A DNA stretch of 11,978 bases. Origin: Ectocarpus siliculosus (Eukaryota > Sar > Phaeophyceae > Ectocarpales > Ectocarpaceae). The notes under the pieces are model-generated. The model saw nothing but the letters and a program-made list of their open reading frames with translations, had not been told where the DNA came from and ran no database searches. Made by a program: the position numbers and the translations under genes. Below are positions 1-7,351 of this stretch, piece after piece (position 1 is the stretch's first letter; the number at the start of each line of letters is the position of its first letter). The stretch lies in contig FN648939.1 of assembly GCA_000310025.1 (NCBI GenBank), positions 11,496 through 23,473 of the forward strand, in the 5' to 3' direction.

Positions 1-756
1 AACCCACGAGGTTATGCTGTGTGTGCTTACCTGACCCGGCCAGGTTATGCCACCGGGGTCAGCAACCTGAGACGTTGTATTAACTGAAAATAGAGTGCTT
101 TTTTTTCGGCATTGTACAATGGTGCATACCGTAGTGCACCTGGGCCACCTGTGTACGTACGGCTGAATTTGTTGGGAAGGGGTTGCCGGCTAGTTGCATG
201 CTTGATGGGTGTGGTACGCGGGCGCTTTCGGCGTTGGTAGTTGGTCATGCAGTTTCAGGGCTGCAAATAATGATATACGTGAGGAAAGGTCGGGGGACTC
301 TCACAGCTGATACAATACGAGATGGTTGTGTGGCGTCCTTTTGGGGCGAAGAGGGGGAGCGGACCTTGTCACATTTGCCTGTGAGATGGGCTTTGGGTAA
401 CGCTCTCTGCCTTGGTGTATCACCCTTACATAGTGAAGGTTCAAGGTATGTGGCGAGGCTAACGCGCAAGGTCCATGTGTTTTTTCCGTGGTATGAGCCG
501 CGGGGGTGCACCCGACAAAAGGGCGGAGAATTTATTTTCTGTGCCGTTGAACCTTTCTACACGCATTTGTATTTTCAGCCACTGGCCCCTATGGCGTGTG
601 CTAAGTTCGTACGTAGTCGTACATAGGAATGGCTGGGTTGATTCGCATACTGCAACGTATAGCTCTGCATAAAATGTATGTTTCGTACCGTGGGGGATGT
701 ATGCGACGGGTGGACTGTGATGATTCAGGGTCGACCCAAGTCTTCTTCAGCGTGAC
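1..756. other. Region without a supported gene
   Basis: I see no recognisable domain, RNA gene or repeat here. The longest frame is on the plus strand, with its first ATG at 198 and a stop ending at 626 (about 142 codons). Its translation matches no family I know and has no domain-like pattern, so I treat it as a chance frame. A new sequence type begins at about 757, where the tandem array starts. Confidence 0.5.
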
Positions 757-1610
757 GCTGTCCAGGGTTTTATTCATGACCAATGTACAGGGTTCGACTG
801 CATCGACCTTATTAAGGTGGCCACATTGTTACGGCCCCACAGGGTCGAGTGATGACAAACATGTGCAAGGTCGAGGGTAGGAACCTTGGCCAGGGTTCTA
901 CCCATAATCATGTGCAGGGTAGGACCCGTGATCATGGACAGGGTTCGACGGCATCGACCTTATTAAGGTGGCCACATTCTTACAGCCCCACAGGGTCGAG
1001 TGATGACGAACATGTGCAAGGTCGAGGGTAGGAACCTTGCACAACGTTCTACCCATAACCATGTGCAGGGTAGGCCCCGTGATCACATGGACAGGGTTCG
1101 ACTGCATCGACCTTATTAAGGTGGCCACATTCTTACAGCCCCACAGGGTCGAGTGATGACGAACATGTGCAAGGTCGAGGGTAAGAACCTTGGACAACGT
1201 TCTACCCATAACCATGCGCAGGGTACGCCCCGTGATCATGGACAGGGTTCGACTGCATCGACCTTATTAAGGTGGCCACATTCTTACAGCCCCACACGGT
1301 CGAGGGTAAGAACCTTGGACAACGTTCTACCCATAACCATGCACAGGGTACGCCCCGTGATCATGGACAGGGTTCGACTGCATCGACCTTGTTAAGGTGG
1401 CCACATTCTTACAGCCCCACAGGGTCGAGTGATCACAACCACATGTGCAAGGTCGAGAGTAAGAACCTTGGCCAGGTTTCTACCCTTAATCATGTACAGG
1501 GTAGGGACCTATGATCATGTACAGGGTACCAGTGCATGGACCTTATTAAACTGGCCACATGCTTACGGGCCACAGGGTGTTCTGGGACGGGACCCTGTGC
1601 AAGGGCACAA
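757..1610. repeat. Minisatellite array, about 151-bp unit, about six copies
   Basis: Units begin with ACAGGGTTCGACTGCATCGA or a close variant at 787, 938, 1091, 1242, 1367 and 1521, giving spacings of 151, 153, 151, 125 and 154 bp. A partial unit precedes the first (from about 757) and the last decays by about 1610. Units 2 to 4 are nearly identical, while the first, fifth and sixth are more diverged, as expected when the middle of an array is homogenised. Each unit carries a 13-bp inverted repeat (ACCTTA-T-TAAGGT) and several CAGGGT and GGTCGAG words, so the unit itself grew from shorter repeats. The 151-bp period is not a multiple of three and no frame runs through the array, so it does not encode a repeat protein. 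Confidence 0.95.
1242..1366. repeat. Shortened array unit with a 26-bp internal deletion
   Basis: This unit is 125 bp rather than 151 bp. Compared with its neighbour at 1091, it lacks the 26 bp that lie from one GGTCGAG heptamer to the next, and one heptamer remains. That is the footprint expected of slippage or recombination between short direct repeats inside the unit. Confidence 0.85.
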
Positions 1611-2449
1611 TGGCCACGGGTGTAGTCGTAAAGCGCCCGAATTCCCTAACAATTCGGCGAAGGCCGTGAGCTAGCGAGGGTTTGGAGCACATCCTTGAAG
1701 ACACCCGCCGCACTAGCTATATTCCTGTCATCAGTTGTTCGGATCGCACATATCTGGAAGGGTTAATGGCTCGCCGCTCTTTACGGCACATAAGCGGGCG
1801 TGTGGGGTTTTGCTAGAAGCAACCTGTGGCACGGACATTGAAGAACGGTTGGTTGCTTGCGACTGCGTCCCTGAGGCGTGGAGCGTGATCCACGAACATC
1901 TGGTGCCTACTTTTGACGCTGAGAAGACATTGCTTGTGCGGCGGCTGGAGACAGTTGAGATGCCGCCTGGCGAGGACCCGAAAATTTCTTTGCCAGAGTC
2001 GATGGCATCGTCAACGCTATGCGAGCTGTCGGCATTGAAACATCCGAGCGAGAATTGTGCACATCATTTTCCGCCAGCTTGCGCACGAATACGATGTCGA
2101 ACGCAAGTCCATCCTGGCCGACCCCACCATTTCCCGAGCGAAGGTGGAAAACGTTGTTCGCACGGCATACGCCAACAACCTCATGATGAAGGAATTGGGC
2201 AAATCGCAGGCGACCAGTGGTTTGTGGTATGGTCATGGCGGCGACGGTCAGAGGGAGCAACAACGGCGGTGGCGGCAGCAGCGGCAGCAGCAGTAGTGGG
2301 TTCGTCCTCAACCACCACCTGCATACCAACCACCTCCTAACTCCCCGACATGGGGATCTGGGGGGCTCTTTGACTGTGGACGCACCGCCGTTTACCCGCA
2401 AGAGGAGTCAGCTCCGCCGCCAGGCGCACCGATGGGTGCCGTTCATCAG

Positions 2450-2491
2450 TGCGTGAGGTGCGGGAGGCATGGACACTCGCTCGGCGACTGC
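2450..2491 (+). other. Zinc knuckle 1 (CX2CX4HX4C)
   Basis: The translated segment CVRCGRHGHSLGDC fits the retroviral-type CCHC knuckle exactly, with all four metal ligands present. In Gag this module binds the element RNA. Confidence 0.9.
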
Positions 2492-2518
2492 AATGCGCCA
2501 CGACGCTTTCAAAGCAAC

Positions 2519-2563
2519 TGCGCTGCCTGCGGTGAGTTGTATGGTCATCGGCGCCGCATGTGT
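2519..2563 (+). other. Zinc knuckle 2, variant spacing (CX2CX5HX4C)
   Basis: The segment CAACGELYGHRRRMC lies nine residues after the first knuckle in the same frame. It keeps all four ligands but has five residues rather than four before the histidine. A paired, slightly irregular second knuckle is common in Gag proteins. Confidence 0.75.
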
Positions 2564-2722
2564 TGCACAACCGTCCGCATGCACCAGTATGTGCATGTCG
2601 GTGATGGAGAGGGTCTCAACGAGAGTGGCAACGACACTATTCTGTCCCAGCAGCGGAAGCGACGACGCTGGAGGAGGCAGAGGCATCACCCGGAGACGCT
2701 CCTCCCCATGTTTGCAGATTGA

Positions 2723-3466
2723 GCGGTGGCATGGGGCGTAGCAACTGTTGTGGGTGCGGCGACCGGTAGTGGTAGTTTCCCCGCTACGGTGGCGGGGGGA
2801 ATGGCCGAGGCGCAGGCACTCGCGGCGGGGGCAGCGGCATCGGCGGCAGCACCGGGGGCGAAAGCGGCGGCCCCCCGCAGCAGAGTCTTCCCCGCGGCGG
2901 CGGTAAGGGGAACAGGCGGGGAGCAGGCACTTGCTGTTGAAGCGACGGTATCAGTGGTGCCACCGGCGGCGGCACCGGCGGCGGGTGATTCCGAGAGCAT
3001 GAAAGAAGAGTTTGCCGACATACGGAGGCAATGGAGCAAATTGGTGGCCAAGAAACTGGCACTGCATGTGCAGCCGAGCCCACCACTTGTGTCGTCAGCA
3101 GGCGTGGCTTCAGCAGCGGAACCGACGGTGGCGACGGGGAGAGGTATTGGTGTTTTCCCCGATTCGTCGATGGGGGGAACGGCCGGGGCGCCATTAGCAG
3201 CAGGAACGGTGGCACTGGAGGTTTCGTCGACAGGTGGCCCGGTAACCCCCGCCGTATCAACTGGAGGGGCGATCGCAGCGCCCACATCAGCAGCTACACC
3301 GGCACCAGCAGCGCCAGAAGCGGAGGACGCGTGCGATGAGGATGTCTGTTGGTTGGACAATGGTAACAAAGGCAGCAACAGCAACGGCGGCAGCGGCGAC
3401 GACAGCTTCATGGCGTTGTCTGCGGGTGCGGGTGCGGGGCATCCTAGCGCCCATCCGACCGTGTAA
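2723..3466 (+). pseudogene. Ala/Gly-rich tail of the Copia Gag frame
   Basis: The zinc-knuckle frame is interrupted by TGA at 2720-2722 and is then open for 247 codons to the stop at 3464-3466. The product is dominated by Ala, Gly, Pro, Val and Thr. One less repetitive helical-looking stretch (KEEFADIRRQWSKLVAKKLA) lies at about 3005-3065, and the end is acidic then Ser/Gly-rich (DDSFMALSAGAGAG). The GC-rich triplet composition leaves several frames open in both directions, so open length alone is weak evidence. Sharing a frame with the knuckles is the main reason to call it coding. In Copia elements a linker of this kind usually precedes the protease, but no protease motif is present. The real tail may have used another frame: a neighbouring frame gives a Gly/Arg-rich reading between about 2780 and 2930. 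Confidence 0.4.
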
Positions 3467-3966
3467 AACGGTATCTGCGTGGTGTGGGACGATGGGGGGT
3501 AATACCAGGCATTCGATCGTGGCTGGAAGTGCGCCGCATGAATTGAGAAGCTACGTGTTCGGGAGCTACCGTGCGGAATAACCGGAGGTTGAACGTGGGG
3601 TCTACGATCGATCCAGGCACGTTTGTGAGAAGTATAATATTTGGCTATATAGTTTCAAGGTTTGGTCTTGATTTTGTTCGTTGAAAACGATGAGTTAGAG
3701 AGCTGCGTCGACGTAGACTGTTGTGTTGCGATGCGCACGGACGTGGTGTTTATGGTCTGTGGTATACATTGTGTTTGTCATTTGTTGAGGATATTGTTTT
3801 AATTGTCAATAATTCACCGCGCCGAATTATGCAGTTGATATAATGTTGGGTGTCGAAAATCATGATGGGGGATGAATGTGATGCTGAGATGACATGATCT
3901 TCGCCGCAGTACAAACCGAGTTCTAGCGGACGTTCGGGCTTGGTTGTTCATAATGTTGTTAACGTT

Positions 3967-4033
3967 TTCCGCGTTTTACCTGCGGAAAAGGAGTTGGCAT
4001 CCTTTGTTCGCGATTCCGCGTTTTACCTGCGGA
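3967..4033. repeat. Exact 20-bp direct repeat pair
   Basis: TTCCGCGTTTTACCTGCGGA occurs at 3967-3986 and again, without mismatch, at 4014-4033, a spacing of 47 bp. The spacing is not a multiple of three, so the copies are read in different frames of the overlapping open frame. This points to a DNA-level duplication. Confidence 0.9.
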
Positions 4034-4104
4034 GTTCGGAAGAAACTTCATGTTATTTGTATGATATCTCGTTGCTAGGATTCGGAGTTATTCTTGCATT
4101 TATT

Positions 4105-4229
4105 GTTGAGTTCCTCCATGGTCGGAGATATGTTGAAGGAGGGATGTTAAGCTTTTGTGTTTTCGGAGATGATGCAACACGCGGGCTGTTAGGCTTTTCT
4201 GTTTTGGGAGATGCTGCAGCCGGGGGGCT
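4105..4229. repeat. Degenerate 42-bp tandem repeat
   Basis: Two adjacent 42-bp units at 4146-4187 and 4188-4229 agree at 34 of 42 positions (both begin GTTARGCTTTT and share GGAGATG). A third, much weaker copy at 4105-4145 shares the GTT start and the GTCGGAGAT core. In one frame the two good copies give matching 14-residue units, but I see no independent evidence that this frame is expressed. Confidence 0.8.
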
Positions 4230-4994
4230 TAAAAAAAATCCATGTCTCAATGTTTGAGAAACGACATAATTGGTGAACGCCGGGTTTTTAACCTTTGCCC
4301 ATTCTTGCCATATTTGGTATTGATTGATAGTTGTTCTGAACGATGTATTGGAGGAAGCATTTGGCATATTTTGGTAAGACATGGTTGATGTCTGTGTTCT
4401 TCCGAATCATATTTGATAATGTTCAATGAGTAGAAACACACTTTTGTGCGAGGATTTTTTTCGAAGAATTTGTTGACGCGGTTTGCCAGAGTTGTCCGTT
4501 CAGAGTGTTTATGACGTTACTCTGATGTAATGTTGATCTTTGCTGAGTATTTTTCCAAGTGTAGTTGTTCCAGACGAGCTTATATCTCTCTTTTAACCGG
4601 GATAGTTACCTCTCACCTGGGCACAGAAAATAAGCTCTATCTGTGGAGATCGATCATGCAGAACAATCTACGGTGGTACAAATTTGCAAGCGGGTGATCG
4701 GCGACGCCCAGCAGCAGTCATATGGTTCCTCACAACTTCGATAATCAGCGTATCAGGTTCAGCACTCACAACGGGTTGTTGTCACTTGGCAGGTACAAAG
4801 GCAAGGGTATGGCTCAGTTTCTCTCGCGTGATCGGCGGTGGTAACTAGCCACCTGGGTGTTGGTCAGGAAGCACCCGAGGGAGGCGGTACAATCCTGGGG
4901 GCCAGGGGACATTTCCTTAATCCCCCCAACAGGCTGGACCGGGTGAACATTATAGGTCTGTTCGAATCCCCGGTCATTACAACCCGCGCCGTCC

Positions 4995-5023
4995 GGATAC
5001 TTCGCGACCATAGCGAAGTATCC
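4995..5023. other. Perfect 11-bp inverted repeat with a 7-base loop
   Basis: GGATACTTCGC (4995-5005) and GCGAAGTATCC (5013-5023) are exact reverse complements separated by GACCATA. As RNA or single-stranded DNA this would fold as a stable hairpin. It does not sit at the end of a recognisable coding frame and has no U-run after it, so a bacterial-type terminator is not implied. It lies in the segment beyond the pol end of the Gypsy remnant, where an LTR or untranslated region would be expected. Confidence 0.85.
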
Positions 5024-5128
5024 ATCATCGTATTAAGAACCGGTTGGAACGTCCGGCCGGAACACCCCCCCAGCATCGACCGTGACAAACGGCTATGCTA
5101 AAGGACGGGCGATCCGGTTCCCAAACAC

Positions 5129-5187
5129 GGTGCGACTCTCCACTTCCTAGGTAGCCCGCAAAGACACTTAGAAAGGAGAGTCGCACC
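5129..5187. other. Perfect 13-bp inverted repeat with a 33-base loop
   Basis: GGTGCGACTCTCC (5129-5141) is the exact reverse complement of GGAGAGTCGCACC (5175-5187). Further partial pairing continues inward (CCTAG against CTTAG). The inverted repeat encloses the first copy of the approximately 50-bp direct repeat described at 5141-5288. Confidence 0.85.
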
Positions 5188-5288
5188 CCATCCCCCAAGT
5201 TAGTCCGGAAAGACATACTCTAGAGGGGGGATTCGGACACCTTCACTTCCTAGGTAGTCCGCAAAGACATAATTTAGGAAGGAGAGTC
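5141..5288. repeat. Three-copy repeat of about 50 bp
   Basis: Copies start at 5141, 5189 and 5244. The first and third share CACTTCCTAGGTAG, CCGCAAAGACA and GGAGAGTC in the same order. The middle copy is more diverged and keeps TAGTCCGGAAAGACAT. No reading frame explains the repetition. Confidence 0.8.
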
Positions 5289-5300
5289 CCGATCTTGGAC

Positions 5301-5350
5301 GGTGATCTTGAATCTCGTGGACCAAAGTGGAGAAGGTGATCTTGAATCTC
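5301..5350. repeat. Exact 16-bp direct repeat pair
   Basis: GGTGATCTTGAATCTC occurs at 5301-5316 and 5335-5350, a spacing of 34 bp. It follows directly on the three-copy repeat, so 5129-5350 is one repeat-dense block. Confidence 0.85.
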
Positions 5351-5513
5351 TTCCATCCATTCTCCGCCAATCAGTACGATGACGCCGGTGTACAAAATTC
5401 GCGCATGAAACTTCTCACGTTCCTCCATGCCATCACTCCCCCCCAGACCGCCAGACAGACAGTCGGTAGGCTCAAGGCAGTGGAATACATAGGGTCAAAC
5501 CTTAAACAGACAA

Positions 5514-5889
5514 TCAAGGACGGGCGGCAATGCCGACGCCCGCATCCACTTCGCGCGTAGTTAGTTCTTCCTAGTCGCCGTCGGGGTATTCCACCTAGTA
5601 GGGGTCGGAGTAGTCGAACATGGTGGCTTTGAAAACCTTGGGTTGACCTTTATTGTCGACAAACTCCCTCCCCACTTGTGTGCCTATCGGGAAAAGCTGC
5701 AATGCATGTTCCCTGGACGGGGGCTGACGTACGCGCCTCAGAGGCGAACCGGCAGGTCTTGGCATGGTGTCCGCACCATGGTACTCCTCATACAGGGCGT
5801 GGAAGACGTCGAGTTGCAGTGAAGAAAAGCTGTCATTCGCCTCGTCTCCAGCCAGTCAGGGTTGACAACGCACCATCCTGGAAGCGGCC
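5514..5889 (-). pseudogene. pol: C-terminal Tudor/chromo-like module of the Gypsy polyprotein
   Basis: From 5837 down to the TGA at 5516-5514, one frame of 108 codons is broken only by two TAG codons (5597-5595 and 5573-5571). It opens with LQLDVFHALYEEYHGAD. A Pro/Arg linker follows, then FPIGTQVGREFVDNKGQPKV and FKATMFDYSDPY, with VEYPDGD between the two stops and EELTTREVDAG after the second. The last pattern resembles the small beta-barrel (Tudor/chromo-like) modules with a YxDGDxEEL core found at the end of some Gypsy-type polyproteins. Such modules may guide integration to chromatin, which is inference here. Both stops lie where an aromatic residue is common in this motif. The frame upstream (5892-5858) is joined by a frameshift at about 5855-5870. 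The domain name is from pattern memory and needs a profile search. Confidence 0.6.
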
Positions 5890-7253
5890 CTAGTATTCCC
5901 ACGTCCATGACGAAGTGTTCCCAGCACCATGTGCGACCCGTCTGTCCACGAGTGTGTACAGAGGGACGGCGACGACGGACGTGTCGGCTAGGCGTAAGCC
6001 AGCGGACCACACGAGGTGTGCATACTCGTCTTCAAACGGGAGTCGGAGGTGCTCATCTCGCGAGTAGTACGGCTTGATGTCGGTGGCCGCGACTCGGCGT
6101 TGACGAACGCGTCGCCCGTTCAGTATATGTGCAGGCGGTCTCGTATGGCATGGATAACTCTCCACGGACCAGTGTAATGGTCGTGCGCCAACTTCGGATG
6201 AAGACTGTCGCGGTGGAGCGTGTTGCTTGGTTCCTTGACTAGTACTAAGCTTCCGACATTAGCCTTATAACCTGGTGATTCTCGTTCAACCCTCGCGTTA
6301 TGGCTTTGTCGTTTCCGGTTGCGAGCTTCGTGGCATTGTCTGAGGATCTCCTGTGTCATCCGGTGCTGATCAGTGACGGTTCTCTCGAGCCCTTGGCCAA
6401 AGGAGTCATCATCGAGGCCCTGTGTCATGGCGTCGATGTGGCTGCGCGGTTCGCGACCGAAGAGTATTCGGTAGGGTGACCCCCCCCCAGGAAGGGACGC
6501 GTCCGGCGTAACGCGGTTAATCCAGAGGAACGAAGTCATCCCAACGCCGAGACCAGGAGATACACAGTTGAGCAAGGGCTTCGTGGAGCCACCCCCCAGC
6601 CTCTCGACCGCTCCTGGCGCACGGGAGAGGTTGATAGGGCCATGGTCCAGAGAGACCCTCAGCCAGCGGCAAAGGTGTTTCATCACTTCTACCGTGAACT
6701 CGCCCCCAGGGTCGTATCGGATCGACAGGCAGTCCAAACATGAGGATAAGGTCCAGTTTGCGGCTGACACTGATTGCTTCCTTCGACGGCAACGGAAAGC
6801 TGCGAGAAACTTGGACGCTCGATCTACCACGACAGGCAGGTACCTGTTGTTCTTGCCGGAGGTCCTGTATATCCATTTCAAGGACCTCCCAGGGCTGAAG
6901 AAATCGAGCCGGCATCATGAGCAATTGCTTGCTCCACGCGCGCTTCCGCCGACGGCACTTGCATGACAGGACATAGGTGTGGAGTGTTGTACGCGCAAAG
7001 AGGTGCCTGAGTGTTCATACACACCGTGCACCAGCGCCAACATCGCGGGCACGAGCTGTTGGGGAACAGCAATCGCATTCGCACAGCCACGCGGTGCGTG
7101 CCAGAGCAGGTCGTCGTCTGCAAGGACACACTCGCGATCTTCACCTCGTCCAGCCTCCAACTGGCTCCGCAAAGGCTGGGGGAAAGCATCCCGGCGCTGC
7201 GTTTCTAAGAGTCTAGCCGTGTCTGGCAGGGTGTCCTCCATCCGCGCCAACTA
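5890..7253 (-). pseudogene. int: Ty3/Gypsy-type integrase, frameshifted
   Basis: Integrase inserts the cDNA copy into host DNA. The HHCC region keeps two histidines spaced HX4H (codons at 7028-7026 and 7013-7011, in VHGVYEHSG) and a CKC remnant at 6963-6955 with one residue between cysteines instead of two. The catalytic core has the first Asp at 6873-6871 (PWEVLEMDIQD), the second at 6713-6711 (RYDPGGEFT) and the Glu at 6605-6603 (GAVERLGG). The last two are separated by exactly 35 residues in one frame, the classical D35E spacing. NNRYLPVVVDRASKF and PYRILFGREPRSHIDAM are typical core sequence. A GPY/F-like motif (HDHYTGPWRVI, GPW at 6170-6162) marks the C-terminal domain. The reading switches between two frames in the core, partly at short homopolymers (AAA at 6796-6798, six C at 6592-6597). 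A further shift at about 6120 leads to a frame ending in TAG at 5892-5890; another TAG (7253-7251) precedes the HHCC region. Confidence 0.85.
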
Positions 7254-7351
7254 AGCGGAGAGGCCTCGGCACAGTTCCGGTGTGTCCAGCGGGAGGTGAT
7301 CATCCGTGGCGTGTCTGCCGTCTTGGCTCAACGCCGGTGTCACCATGGTTG

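Larger units (their letters stand above)
1670..2722 (+). pseudogene. gag: Copia-type Gag polyprotein, frameshifted
   Basis: Gag packages the element RNA into cytoplasmic particles. The sequence is readable only across frames. Codons from 1670 to 1813 give a segment with GLEHILEDTRR. A second frame, used from about 1815, gives EAWSVIHEHLVPTFDAEKTL and RRLETVEMPPGEDP, a pattern typical of the UBN2/Retrotran_gag_2 capsid region. A third frame from about 1986 continues with FFARVDGIVNAMRAVGIE, and from 2057 the first frame returns with IIFRQLAHEYDVERK and VENVVRTAYANN. Each of the last two switches fits loss of one base in a short T or A run. The frame starting at 2057 then stays open to 2722 except for a TAG at 2294-2296, inside a CAG-rich Gln run. 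A Pro/Gln-rich linker leads to two zinc knuckles. No ATG lies at the front, so the N terminus is missing or displaced. Confidence 0.72.
1670..3466 (+). mobile_element. Truncated Ty1/Copia-type LTR retrotransposon remnant (Gag only)
   Basis: This stretch is GC-rich and coding-like and gives, in order, a Gag capsid-like region, a Gln/Pro-rich linker, two zinc knuckles and an Ala/Gly-rich tail. That is the usual order in Copia-type Gag. It begins about 60 bp after the minisatellite without a clear start codon. It stops before any protease (no DSG motif), integrase or reverse transcriptase. No LTR pair, primer-binding site or target-site duplication could be seen by eye. I infer a copy truncated at both ends. 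Confidence 0.7.
3467..4850. other. T-rich region without a supported gene
   Basis: Composition changes sharply from the GC-rich Gag tail to a plus strand rich in T and G; one 60-base line (3721-3780) holds 24 T and only 8 C. The longest frame (3940-4257) lacks an ATG near its front and resembles nothing I know. Most of what it shows is produced by the short repeats listed separately. No LTR boundaries, tRNA-like folds or coding domains are visible. It could be old non-coding DNA, a long untranslated region or intron-like sequence. Confidence 0.5.

Noticed and set aside
849-1514. Overlapping frames across the tandem array as a repeat protein.
   Set aside because: The 151-bp period is not divisible by three and the frames break at unit borders; they only mirror the DNA repeat.
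2686-3411. A minus-strand Pro/Ala-rich frame of about 241 codons opposite the Gag tail.
   Set aside because: It comes from GC-rich triplet repeats that stay open in several frames, and the plus-strand frame is in phase with the zinc knuckles.
4859-4930. TGTTGG...CCAACA, 72 bp apart, as a tiny LTR-like or MITE-like unit.
   Set aside because: Six-base terminal matches of this kind are expected by chance, and there is no target-site duplication or second copy.
4957-4967. TGTTCGAATCC resembles a pol III B box or tRNA T loop.
   Set aside because: The flanking bases do not form a T-arm stem and no A box or cloverleaf lies at the proper distance.
5431-5444. A run of seven G followed by AGTGATG on the minus strand as a possible polypurine tract just after the pol end.
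   Set aside because: The position is right, but no matching second LTR or defined TG...CA ends could be found, so it is too weak to annotate.
5662-5677. On the minus strand, AAGTGGGGAGGGAGTT followed by TGTCGACA looked like a polypurine tract and LTR start.
   Set aside because: It lies inside the C-terminal coding frame (FPIGTQVGREFV), which continues well past it to 5514, so the purine run is coding sequence.
6568-6966. A plus-strand frame of 132 codons across the integrase.
   Set aside because: It is antisense to the D35E core and has no recognisable domain.
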